Shown here: one piece after another, positions 27,441 to 34,346 of the stretch
Numbering within the stretch: position 1 is the stretch's first letter
How the letters are laid out: each line of letters starts with the position of its first letter
NCBI GenBank assembly: GCA_030527185.1
Contig: JAUNBF010000030.1
Location: 1 to 45,993 of the forward strand
Source of the DNA: Planctomycetia bacterium
GTDB taxonomy: Bacteria; Planctomycetota; Planctomycetia; Pirellulales; Thermoguttaceae
Direction of reading: 5' to 3'
Length of the DNA: 45,993 nucleotides
Position numbers and translations under genes: made by a program
The notes under the pieces: generated by a model
The model's input: only the letters and a program-made list of their open reading frames with translations
Database searches by the model: none
What the model was told of the DNA's origin: nothing

Positions 27441-27468
27441 TTGACATTCCTGAAAAAAACGTCATAAT
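27441..27468 (+). promoter_or_regulatory. Promoter of tRNA-Val
   Basis: TTGACA (27441-27446), a 16-bp spacer and CATAAT (27463-27468) give a near-consensus sigma-70 promoter that would start transcription a few bases before the tRNA. Confidence 0.75.
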
Positions 27469-27480
27469 ACATACCACTGC

Positions 27481-27554
27481 GGGCGACTGGCTCAGTTGGT
27501 TAGAGCGCCGCCCTTACAAGGCGGATGTCACAGGTTCGAGTCCTGTGTCGCCCA
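27481..27554 (+). tRNA. tRNA-Val (anticodon UAC)
   Basis: The acceptor arms GGGCGAC and GTCGCCC pair perfectly. The D-arm GCTC-AGTTGGTTA-GAGC, the anticodon loop CTTACAA (anticodon TAC) in a CCGCC/GGCGG stem, and the T-loop GGTTCGAGT are all present. The discriminator is A; CCA is not encoded. The integrase 126 bp downstream suggests that its 3' end is the attachment site. Confidence 0.97.
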
Positions 27555-27628
27555 GATTGGTTTCAGTCCGTGTTTTACGGGATAGAACCTTTTTTTTGTT
27601 CTTGTTCTTCGCATTTCGGTTTTTCCGT

Positions 27629-27652
27629 AAAAAGGGGGTATACCCCCTTTTT
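27629..27652. terminator. Perfect 24-bp palindrome: tRNA terminator and possible phage operator
   Basis: Ten-base arms AAAAAGGGGG and CCCCCTTTTT flank a TATA centre. It fits an intrinsic terminator for tRNA-Val. Its half-site AAGGGGGTA recurs as an inverted pair inside the BRO antirepressor gene (32413-32439), so it may also be a regulator binding site just before int. Confidence 0.65.
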
Positions 27653-27679
27653 AGACCCTCGTAATAGAAGGAGGTCGAA

Positions 27680-28828
27680 ATGCCAAAGAGAAATCCTGAT
27701 GGGATTCCTGCCATCAAAAAAAATTCTAAAGGGGAGTACTACTGTAGTATTCAAAGGAAAAAAATTTATCTCGGACGGAACTTGAAAACTGCCAGGGAAC
27801 GGTTGTTACGGAAGCTGATGGAGGATTCGCCAGCGGTGGGCGTGGCGGGCGGGCGGCAGGAAATGGTCGTGCTGGAATTGATTGAAAAGTATCTTGTCAA
27901 AATGAAAGACCATTCGCATTTTGATAAAGTGAAAATCATGTGCCGGACGGTGTTGGAGGCGTTTGGGGAGATGCCGCTTGCGGAGTTTGGGCCGCTCGCG
28001 ATGGCAAGGTGTCGACAATGTTGGGTGGAGCGTGATTTGACACGGAATTATGTGAACAAGCTCACCGGATGGGTGGTGCGGATGTTCGCGTGGGGCGTGT
28101 CGCAGGAAATGGTGCCGTACGAGGTCGTCGCCAGATTGCAGACGCTCGAACCGCTCAAGCTGGGCGAAGCTCGTGACAATCCGCCGCGTGAGGATGTGAA
28201 AAATGAGGATGTTGTGAGAACGCTGCCGTTTCTGACCCCGATTGTGCGGGATATGGTGATTCTGCAACGCATTTCCGGGATGAGACCGTCGGAGCTTTTT
28301 CGTATGACGCTCGAGCAGTTCACGCGACGCGACGAAGACGTCTGGGTCTACCAGCCGTTTCAGCACAAAACAAAACGCCATAGCAAAACAAGAGTCATCG
28401 CGTTCGGACGGTTTGAAATCGCCATTTTACACAAATATGCTGTCGAAACGGAGCCAACGCGGGTTTTCTTTTCGCCTCGCACGGCGTGGGAACAGAGAGG
28501 GTGGCACCTCGGAGGAAACCGGGCGGCGGAGACTTTTACTCGCGATACGTACAACGCTGCTGTGCAACGTGCCATCAAACAGGCAAACGCGAACGGGGAA
28601 TGCGTCGCTCGCTGGACTCCCTACCAACTCCGCCACGCGGCCGCGACGTTTATCAGTCTCCTGCTCGACGAAGCTGCCGCAAGCACCGCTCTGGGACACG
28701 CAACCCCGCATATCACAAGACTTTACGACCACTCCGCCGTAGAAAAAGCCGCGAGAATGGTGCGTGAACGCGACGCTAAAGGAAGGATTGAAATTGAAAA
28801 GTTAATCAATGCTGTTGAAAAAAGATAA
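27680..28828 (+). CDS. int: Tyrosine-type site-specific integrase
   Basis: This 382-residue tyrosine recombinase would integrate and help excise the phage-like element. An arm-type N-terminal domain (KGEYYCSIQRKKIYLGRN) and a SAM-like core-binding domain precede the catalytic domain. Catalytic residues visible are R202 in SGMRPSEL, the lysine in HKTKRHSKTRVI, R318 in YQLRH, H340 in LGHATPHI and Tyr349 in TRLYDH. The usual first histidine of the HxLR box is a tyrosine here (Y315), a known tolerated change. An AAGGAGGT ribosome site precedes the ATG. It lies right after tRNA-Val, as expected for the attL side. Confidence 0.95.
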   Translation: MPKRNPDGIPAIKKNSKGEYYCSIQRKKIYLGRNLKTARERLLRKLMEDSPAVGVAGGRQEMVVLELIEKYLVKMKDHSHFDKVKIMCRTVLEAFGEMPLAEFGPLAMARCRQCWVERDLTRNYVNKLTGWVVRMFAWGVSQEMVPYEVVARLQTLEPLKLGEARDNPPREDVKNEDVVRTLPFLTPIVRDMVILQRISGMRPSELFRMTLEQFTRRDEDVWVYQPFQHKTKRHSKTRVIAFGRFEIAILHKYAVETEPTRVFFSPRTAWEQRGWHLGGNRAAETFTRDTYNAAVQRAIKQANANGECVARWTPYQLRHAAATFISLLLDEAAASTALGHATPHITRLYDHSAVEKAARMVRERDAKGRIEIEKLINAVEKR

Positions 28829-29080
28829 TTGTACGGTGGATAGGTTCTTTTCATGCAATAATTTTCAATTCTCACCGCCCGATCGACCTACGCACGACAA
28901 TTTTATCGCTCGTAAATATTTTTTATTTTTTGGAAAATACTCAATTGTTAAAATAGGTAAATTGCCCCCCCATGTCCCCAAAAAAGACCTATCAAATCGA
29001 TCATGGGGGGATAAAATCGATTCTCTGAAACATCGTATTTTACGATACTTATGAAAATCGTTTTATTTACCGCCCCCCTT

Positions 29081-29203
29081 GTCCTATCAATTCTTCAAGT
29101 CAGACATTAAAAATAAAATAAATAATAATATTAATAGGGGTATTATTGGGGTATAATTAATTAATTTTTAAAAGTATAGAGCGAGTAAGGGAATTGATAG
29201 GAC
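29081..29203. repeat. Inverted repeat flanking AT-rich DNA; candidate origin or control site
   Basis: GTCCTATCAATTC (29081-29093) and GAATTGATAGGAC (29191-29203) are exact inverted copies. The 97 bp between them are mostly A and T. A third related copy (CCTATCAAATC) lies at 28988-28998. Each copy has a C6 or G6 ATG/TTG word next to it. This fits an origin with iterons and an unwinding region, or a cluster of operators. Confidence 0.5.
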
Positions 29204-29250
29204 TGGTAGGTCCATGGGGGGACATCCCAAAACTGGACAAAGGAAAATTA

Positions 29251-29358
29251 ATGTTGTTGGGAAAGGAACTAAATGAACAACTTGGCTACAATGCCAAATT
29301 GCCGCACGTTAGATTTTTGACAGATTTATTTCAGTTCGATTGGAAGGTTTTACGGTAA
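29251..29358 (+). CDS. Possible 35-residue peptide
   Basis: An ATG with AAAGGAAA seven bases upstream opens a frame reading MLLGKELNEQLGYNA and ending FDWKVLR. It has plausible composition and a ribosome site, in a region otherwise without genes. I do not recognise it; it may be a remnant or chance. Confidence 0.25.
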   Translation: MLLGKELNEQLGYNAKLPHVRFLTDLFQFDWKVLR

Positions 29359-29733
29359 AGTAAATAATAGGCTTACAGTGTCAAAAGGCGATATTTCCAA
29401 ACTGGCTTTTTTGCTTTTAGATTTCATGCCCTGTTTTGCACATGCTGCCTGTAATTTTTATTTTACGTATTTTGAAATAACAAAAGAATTGTTAAACCAA
29501 TCATAGTCGCCGTTGCCTCAATAAAATAATTAAAATGGGGGAAGGAACAAATTTTACTTGAAATTTTTTCAAATTGCAAGAGTTTTTCAAGAAATCTTAG
29601 AAATTTTTTAAAAAATTTTTACCACCCTGGAAAAAATATGGTATAGTATAAAGTAGAAAAGGGAGCGGAAAACTTCCCTTGTTCGTGGCATAACTGCTTC
29701 CAAACGAGTTTCAGTCATGCCGTTTATAGTCAG

Positions 29734-30060
29734 GTGGACAATTTCCGTCGGGAAAATCTTCTTTTGGCCGCTATTTTACGTTTATGGCCGGATTTTTCCA
29801 GTGAAAGAATGTCGTCTGGACTTTTATTTTGTAAGTTATTACGTATGTTTGGAAGCAGGTCTATGTCCACCTTATTTTCAAAAATTCTGATAATTTTTCT
29901 GTTTCCAAAAAGTGGAGGAGCTACTTTTGCCAGATACGCCGCTTTTAAATTGTTAGATTATTGTTTGAATTATTTTGTCGCAATCGGAAACTTCCGAACA
30001 AATCAGAATGTTCGCATACAGAGGCAGTACAACAAGAAGCCGTTCCGTTGTACTAAATAA
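29734..30060 (+). CDS. Doubtful hypothetical protein
   Basis: A GTG-started frame of 108 residues ends 10 bp before the convergent stop of the DUF4041 gene. It is rich in Leu, Phe, Arg and Cys with one hydrophobic stretch (LFSKILIIFLFP). There is no clear Shine-Dalgarno sequence and no known domain. A promoter-like TATAGTATAA lies about 90 bp upstream. It may equally be non-coding. Confidence 0.25.
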   Translation: MDNFRRENLLLAAILRLWPDFSSERMSSGLLFCKLLRMFGSRSMSTLFSKILIIFLFPKSGGATFARYAAFKLLDYCLNYFVAIGNFRTNQNVRIQRQYNKKPFRCTK

Positions 30061-30070
30061 ATAAAATCTA

Positions 30071-31789
30071 TCAAAAGTCTTCTTCATTTTCGTCGGAATC
30101 ATCAATCACGGAGGAATGCAGGTCAGTCAAATCCAAAACAAACTGACGATTTAGCCATGCGGTTTTTGCATCCGGGTCATTTTCAAATGTTTTTTCAATA
30201 GCCAAGGTTTCATGATATTCACGGGCTTCGGCAAGCATTGTCCACGACACTTCGATTCCCAGAGATTCTAGTTCTTGGCGAAGTTCACCGATGGAGACAC
30301 GGAAGAATTCTTTACGATGATTGATTTTATTTACCTGATTTAATGCAAATTTTTTGTGAAGTGCTGTTTCTAACGCAGGGGCATCGTCGCTGTAAATCAT
30401 GGCATGAACATCAAACGAAAAAGGAACACTAGCATCGCCCAGTTCCTTAACACGATCGAGAGGTTCGAGCCGACGAGTCATCCCAATTTTGAAAACATCT
30501 TCGCCAAACGAACCGACGTTAGAAATGATATACATGTTTCCAGCTCTAGTCTGTTGAGCCATAGAAAGGGCACGTTGATTTTTTGCTTCCGCCTCGGCGA
30601 GTTTTTGGTTCAGTTCCTTCAACTCCAATTGATATTTTGCCTGTTGTGTTTCAAATTCAGACTGTAGTTCTGCCCGTTTTTCATCATTGGCGGCTTCCAT
30701 TCTTTTCCGCATTTCCTCCTGAGCCTGTTGGATAATAATCTGTTCGCGTTCGATGGCTTTTTGCAGGTCAGCTTCTTTTTTTGCTGCTTCTTTCAGGTTT
30801 TTTTCGATTTCTCTGCGGGCTTTTTCTTCTTCCCGCATTTTTTCTTTGATGGCTCGTTGCTCTTCCTTCTCCTGTTCCTTTACTTGATGGACTGCGGAGA
30901 GTAATTTTATTTGCAGTAAACAATCCTCTAAAAACGCAGGAAGAATTCGAGCATTCCGAAAAGCCTGGCCATTGGAATTGACAATATTGTATGCGTCTCT
31001 CAATTCCTGTTGAAGTTTTCCAAAATTGTCTTTTTTCGTTTTCGCCATTACGGATTCGACTTTTCCCCAGAAAGCATCTGTGACGAACCGTTTGGCAACC
31101 TCTTTCCGGTAATTCTCTGCATAATCGCAGTCAGACGCGTTGTTTAATGCAATCGCCTTTTTAATTTTAGACCGAATTTCCTTCATGGCAATCCCCGGCT
31201 CGGTATGGCGATATTCGTTTGCAAGCCAGTCAATCAGATTGTCGGAAGGAATGAGGTATTGATTCCCATATCCCTCAATTTGTCGCCGGAGGGCAAGAAT
31301 GGCGGCTTTGTGGGAAGAAAGGTCTAACAACGCCTGGTCACGCCTTGATTCGGCATCGCTGAAAACCGTTTTTGCATACTCCAGCAGATCATCTGCTTCT
31401 TGAGCGATTTTAGCTGCCTGACTTTGAGCGTCCTCAATAATATTTTTTCTTTGTATCTCTGCTTCAGAAACTAAAGATGTCGCATGTGCCGCCATAGATT
31501 GTGCTTCTTTGCGGCTCTTTTCAATAATGTTTTGGGCCTCTTGATTCCCTTTTGCAATGGTATTTGCATAAATTTGTTTGCTTTTTTGCGTTAATTTTTG
31601 CAGTTCCGCTTCCGCATTGGCATATTTTTGCCACTTTTGCAATCGTTGCAATAAAGCATTGGAACGCTTCAATTCCTCCTGAATTTGAGCATTTTCCTGA
31701 GATACCTTTTCCTGTTGTTGACTCACTGAGACAATCGCACCACATAGAATTACGATGATCAACAAAAAAAGCAGAGTCAATAGAATCAT
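30071..31789 (-). CDS. Membrane-anchored coiled-coil DUF4041/T5orf172 (GIY-YIG-like) protein
   Basis: The 572-residue protein has one N-terminal transmembrane helix (residues 3-22). Long coiled coils rich in Glu, Lys and Gln follow at about 25-150 and 290-410, and a middle part (LIDWLANEYRHTEPGIAMKEIRSKI; AYNIVNSNGQAFRNARI) fits DUF4041. The C-terminal domain from M419 on, YIISNVGSFGEDVFKIGMTRR, DRVKELGDASVPF and ALETALHKKF, is T5orf172/MUG113, a GIY-YIG nuclease relative. DUF4041-T5orf172 proteins are common in prophages; their role is not established, but a position beside int and opposite orientation to the phage genes suggest an accessory gene, perhaps anti-phage. Nuclease activity is unproven. 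Confidence 0.85.
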   Translation of the reverse strand: MILLTLLFLLIIVILCGAIVSVSQQQEKVSQENAQIQEELKRSNALLQRLQKWQKYANAEAELQKLTQKSKQIYANTIAKGNQEAQNIIEKSRKEAQSMAAHATSLVSEAEIQRKNIIEDAQSQAAKIAQEADDLLEYAKTVFSDAESRRDQALLDLSSHKAAILALRRQIEGYGNQYLIPSDNLIDWLANEYRHTEPGIAMKEIRSKIKKAIALNNASDCDYAENYRKEVAKRFVTDAFWGKVESVMAKTKKDNFGKLQQELRDAYNIVNSNGQAFRNARILPAFLEDCLLQIKLLSAVHQVKEQEKEEQRAIKEKMREEEKARREIEKNLKEAAKKEADLQKAIEREQIIIQQAQEEMRKRMEAANDEKRAELQSEFETQQAKYQLELKELNQKLAEAEAKNQRALSMAQQTRAGNMYIISNVGSFGEDVFKIGMTRRLEPLDRVKELGDASVPFSFDVHAMIYSDDAPALETALHKKFALNQVNKINHRKEFFRVSIGELRQELESLGIEVSWTMLAEAREYHETLAIEKTFENDPDAKTAWLNRQFVLDLTDLHSSVIDDSDENEEDF

Positions 31790-31827
31790 GATTTATTTCC
31801 GAATGTGTCAAACTGCCTATTTTCCAC

Positions 31828-31864
31828 AATCCTATTCTATTTCTTTTTCTACTGCAATAGGATT
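31828..31864. promoter_or_regulatory. Inverted repeat in the divergent promoter region
   Basis: AATCCTATT (31828-31836) and AATAGGATT (31856-31864) are exact inverted copies, with 19 bp between. They lie 39 bp upstream of the DUF4041 gene and upstream of the RHH gene, so they could be a shared operator. Confidence 0.45.
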
Positions 31865-31919
31865 TCAAAAAATTTTCTTCGTTTTTTGAAGTTTTTTTGA
31901 AAAAAAGGTGACATCCCTA

Positions 31920-31957
31920 TTGGCTATATGAATATAACACATATAATACTTATATGT
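31920..31957 (+). promoter_or_regulatory. Promoter and operator of the RHH repressor gene
   Basis: TTGGCT (31920-31925) and TATAAT (31942-31947) are 16 bp apart. The -10 lies inside the perfect 19-bp palindrome ACATATAATACTTATATGT (31939-31957), a typical place for an autoregulatory ribbon-helix-helix operator. The palindrome ends 21 bp before the ATG. Confidence 0.7.
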
Positions 31958-31978
31958 CATAAAGGAGGTGATAATAGA

Positions 31979-32182
31979 ATGTCAGAAAAAGATTTGATTC
32001 GGATTACAGTGAATTGTCCTAAAGAACTTCGGGAGCGTGTAAGAATTAGGGCTGAAAAAGAGGGGCGGACGATGACGGACGTGGTTATGGAAGCCTTGAA
32101 TAATTATGCGGACGGAGGAGATTTGAAACGAATTTACGAGAAATTGGAAAGGAGAATTACAGAACTCGAAAACAAGAAATAA
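31979..32182 (+). CDS. Ribbon-helix-helix DNA-binding protein
   Basis: The 67-residue protein has the Arc/MetJ-like RHH pattern: the strand DLIRITVNCP, helix KELRERVRIRAEKEGRTM, turn and helix TDVVMEALNNYADG, then a short coiled coil (RIYEKLERRITELENKK) suited to dimer or tetramer formation. It is preceded by AAAGGAGGTGAT, a near-perfect ribosome site, and by a palindromic operator. It is probably the lysogeny-type or control repressor of the phage early region. The frame could be extended upstream, but the RBS fixes ATG 31979. Hairpins follow it at 32188-32222 and 32231-32251. Confidence 0.85.
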   Translation: MSEKDLIRITVNCPKELRERVRIRAEKEGRTMTDVVMEALNNYADGGDLKRIYEKLERRITELENKK

Positions 32183-32187
32183 TAAAA

Positions 32188-32222
32188 GCCCGCTTGGAAC
32201 CCTAGGAAAGTAAACAAGCGGG
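32188..32222 (+). terminator. Stem-loop after the RHH gene
   Basis: CCCGCTTG pairs with CAAGCGGG around an 18-base loop containing CCTAGG; no T-run follows. A second, smaller hairpin GCCGC-AAA-GCGGC lies just after it. It may act as a processing or weak termination site between the RHH and BRO genes. Confidence 0.45.
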
Positions 32223-32262
32223 TCGAACACCAACCGCCGCAAAGCGGCAGAAAGGCACAGTC

Positions 32263-33072
32263 ATGGACTGCACGTCTAATATTACTACATTTTCATTTCA
32301 AAGTCAAGAGGTGCGGACGCTGATTCTTGACTTTGAAATCTGGTTTTGCGGCAAGGATATTTGTCAGCAATTGGAGTACGCCAATTCCAGAAAAGCAATT
32401 AACGACCATTGCAAGGGGGTAACGAAACGTTACCCCCTTCAAACGAGTGGGGGGCTACAGGAAATGATTTTCATTTCCGAGCCGGATGTTTGGCGGCTTA
32501 TTTGTTCCAGCCATCTCCCGAAGGCTGTAGAGTTGGAGCGATGGATTTTTGAAGAAATCCTTCCCACACTCCGTCGGACGGGGCGGTATGATGTGGGGTG
32601 GCGGGAGAGGTGTAGGAGGGAGGAGTTTGTCGAACTTTTAGAGGGGGTGGTGCCTTTTCTGGAAGAAGGGAAGAAGGTGCTGGTGCGTCAGACAACGCGA
32701 GGTTTTACGGTGGAACTTACTCAAAAATCACGATGGAGTGTCGGGCGGAGAAAAGGGCTTACCGAAACGGAAGCGTGGTTGCGGGAGACTTTTGTTTTTG
32801 TGCCGAATGTCGAGGTGGGAATAAGTACTGCGGATGTGCAATTGCAATACAAGGTTTGGTGTCAATTGCACGGGCGGCAACCGACGACGAATTCCATGCT
32901 GGGGCAAATTGCGGAATTGATTTGCAGATTACCCCGGCTAACGTACCACGAACTGTCGCTGTTAACCGGGGGTTCTGAATCGACGCTCAAGCAAAACGTC
33001 AAAGTGCGAAAAATTCTCAATTCCCAACGCGGTTCATCCTATTGCGACGCGAAAGAACGGTACGGAGGTTAA
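32263..33072 (+). CDS. BRO-family phage antirepressor
   Basis: The 269-residue protein begins with a BRO-N (Bro/Ant N-terminal) DNA-binding domain: FSFQSQEVRTLILDFEIWFCGKDICQQLEYANSRKAINDHCKGVTKR, MIFISEPDVWRLICSSHLPKAVELERWIFEEILPTLRRTGRY. BRO proteins in phages act as antirepressors. The C-terminal half (VLVRQTTRGFTVELTQKSRWSVG; TYHELSLLTGGSESTLKQNVKV) resembles an HTH-like region but is not a known family to me. The coding sequence has a perfect 12-bp inverted repeat (32413-32439) whose half-site AAGGGGGTA matches the palindrome before int. Confidence 0.85.
   Translation: MDCTSNITTFSFQSQEVRTLILDFEIWFCGKDICQQLEYANSRKAINDHCKGVTKRYPLQTSGGLQEMIFISEPDVWRLICSSHLPKAVELERWIFEEILPTLRRTGRYDVGWRERCRREEFVELLEGVVPFLEEGKKVLVRQTTRGFTVELTQKSRWSVGRRKGLTETEAWLRETFVFVPNVEVGISTADVQLQYKVWCQLHGRQPTTNSMLGQIAELICRLPRLTYHELSLLTGGSESTLKQNVKVRKILNSQRGSSYCDAKERYGG
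32413..32439. repeat. 12-bp inverted repeat inside the antirepressor gene
   Basis: AAGGGGGTAACG and CGTTACCCCCTT flank a three-base AAA loop. It is exact, and the nine-base half-site is shared with 27629-27652. It may bind the same regulator or fold in the mRNA. Confidence 0.7.
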
Positions 33073-33242
33073 AGATACACACGTGATATGTACTCCGTAA
33101 CGTACTCTTAAAAAATTTTTCCAAAAAAATTTATCTCTCGTAAAATAACGGCTCAAACGCATTCTGTAAACTGAAAATAAGCCGTTTATAGATACCCTGA
33201 TAGATACTTTTTGGGTGTAGGGTGTTCGCGAGGAACAAGGAC

Positions 33243-33326
33243 AAATGCAACAAACAATATGACAAAACCTTTCGGGTGGCGGTACGCTTGTGGTTGTTGC
33301 ATTTCCATGGGCGTATCGCTTTTTTT
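33243..33326 (+). promoter_or_regulatory. Two mutually exclusive hairpins (attenuator-like)
   Basis: Stem A pairs AAATGCAACAA (33243-33253) with TTGTTGCATTT (33294-33304). Stem B pairs GCGGTACGC (33279-33287) with GCGTATCGC (33311-33319, one G-U) and is followed by T7, so it looks like an intrinsic terminator. Stem A's right arm lies in stem B's loop, and stem B's left arm lies in stem A's loop, so both cannot form as simple nested helices. An ACAAGGA word like a CsrA site lies at 33235-33241. Confidence 0.5.
33246..33263 (+). CDS. Possible five-residue leader peptide
   Basis: ATG CAA CAA ACA ATA TGA would encode MQQTI. It has an AAGGA ribosome-like site five bases upstream, and its stop overlaps the possible in-frame ATG at 33259 of the HTH gene (ATGA). 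Such a peptide could couple translation to the hairpins around it. Confidence 0.25.
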
Positions 33327-33339
33327 ATTTTTCCGAATC

Positions 33340-33606
33340 ATGAATATTTTGGAACTCAAAGAAAAACTGCTGACACCGACGGAGGTGGGCAAGAAACTTG
33401 GCGTAACCTCTGAAACGGTAAGGACTTGGATCGCAAGCAGGAAAATCCGGGCAATGCGCGTTGGCGGTCGATGGAAAATCCCCGCGTCGGCGTTGGATTT
33501 TGCGGAAATGACGGTGGCGAATCCGAGTGAAGAGGAAAAACGTCGGCTTCGACGGGCGGCGGAAATCGCGTCCGCAAGAGATAACATCGAAAAAATGTTG
33601 AGGTAA
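33340..33606 (+). CDS. Excisionase-like MerR/HTH_17 DNA-binding protein
   Basis: The 88-residue protein contains the winged-helix excisionase motif LLTPTEVGKKLGVTSETVRTWIASRKIRAMRVGGRWKIPASALD, followed by a charged helix. It is a likely phage excisionase or small control protein. The ATG at 33340 gives a family-like start but lacks a ribosome site. An in-frame ATG at 33259 would add 27 residues (MTKPFGWRYACGCC...), through the hairpin zone, coupled to a leader peptide. I keep the shorter form, with some doubt. Confidence 0.8.
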   Translation: MNILELKEKLLTPTEVGKKLGVTSETVRTWIASRKIRAMRVGGRWKIPASALDFAEMTVANPSEEEKRRLRRAAEIASARDNIEKMLR

Positions 33607-33670
33607 ATCCTCCGCAGGGATGGCTACCACGTGCAGGGAGGCAACTGTACACACAAAAAGGAGAGAAAAG

Positions 33671-33844
33671 ATGTTGATTGTCAAAAGAAAAGCAGGTGAA
33701 GCGGTCAAAATCGGAGAATCCATCGTTCGGGTGCAAAAAGCGATCGGGGTTATCAAACTGTCCATCGACGCGCCGGAAACAATACGGATTGAACGAGAAG
33801 AAATGATTAAATCCCAGAAAGCGAGGAAGAAATGCCAGGATTAA
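33671..33844 (+). CDS. csrA: CsrA/RsmA-family RNA-binding regulator, phage-borne
   Basis: The 57-residue protein matches CsrA from end to end: MLIVKRKAGEAVKIGESI (beta1-beta2, with R6), KLSIDAPETIRIEREEM (beta4-beta5, with R45-E-E; the family V-H-R-E-E is here I-E-R-E-E), and a short C-terminal basic tail. CsrA dimers bind GGA loops in mRNA leaders and block translation or change stability. AAGGAGAG precedes the ATG. The leader has ANGGA words (GCAGGGAT at 33614, GCAGGGAG at 33633, AAAAAGGA at 33656) that could permit autoregulation. The frame overlaps the following ATPase gene by 13 bp. Confidence 0.9.
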   Translation: MLIVKRKAGEAVKIGESIVRVQKAIGVIKLSIDAPETIRIEREEMIKSQKARKKCQD

Positions 33845-34346
33845 CATTCAGGCCTGCGGCGCGGACGCAGAATCGGTTGAAGATGGCGTTGGACGGGCCG
33901 GCAGGAAGTGGAAAAACGTTTACGGCACTTCGGTTGGGGCATTCGTTGGGAGATGAGGTGTTCGTGATTGACACGCAGTACGGCGCGGCAGCCCTGTACG
34001 CGGGTGAGAATATCGACGGTAAAGTGTGGAATTTCAAGCACTTAACGCTATCGCAGCACGATGTGGATCATTACCAAAACGCGATTTCCGCTGCGGAAAA
34101 ACAAGGGGCGGATGTGATTGTGATCGATTCGCTCTCCAATGCGTGGGACGATTGCGGCGGGATTCTGGATCAGGTGGAACGGAAGTCGGAAAAAAACTTC
34201 GGACGGGCGGCAGAAGGGAACGTTCTGGGCATGGTCGAAAGGGCGGCGCTTTATAAGAAACATGTGCGGGTGATTCTCGCCAGCCCGTGCCACGTTATCG
34301 CGACACTACGAACAAGACCGACTACGTGATGGAGCTGGACGAGACA
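33832..34346 (+). pseudogene. Phage RecA-like AAA ATPase, frameshifted and interrupted
   Basis: The intact part reads like the Sak4/AAA_24 class of phage ATPases used in recombination: RLKMALDGPAGSGKTFTALRLG (Walker A), EVFVIDTQYGAAALY, ADVIVIDSLSNAWD (Walker B), MVERAALYKKHVRVILASPCHVIATLRT. At about 34313 one base is missing: adding one A to CGAACAAGACC restores RTKTDYVMELDE, the family's next motif. Directly after GAG (34341-34343) the reading is cut by the restriction-modification module on the opposite strand. The remaining C-terminus is absent here; part may survive at 37516-37815. The gene is probably non-functional. Confidence 0.8.

Larger units (their letters stand above)
28829..30070. 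other. AT-rich intergenic zone with inverted repeats
   Basis: This 1.2-kb spacer between int and the DUF4041 gene has little coding evidence; only two weak frames at 29251 and 29734 are possible. It contains a perfect 13-bp inverted repeat around AT-rich DNA (29081-29203), C6/G6-ATG repeats at 28965, 29002 and 29213, the small palindrome ATCGTA-TTT-TACGAT (29032-29046), and an 18-bp A/T palindrome near 29604. Confidence 0.6.

Noticed and set aside
28829..30070. CRISPR array in the repeat-rich spacer
   Set aside because: The repeats are few, inverted and unevenly spaced; there are no regular repeat-spacer units and no cas genes.
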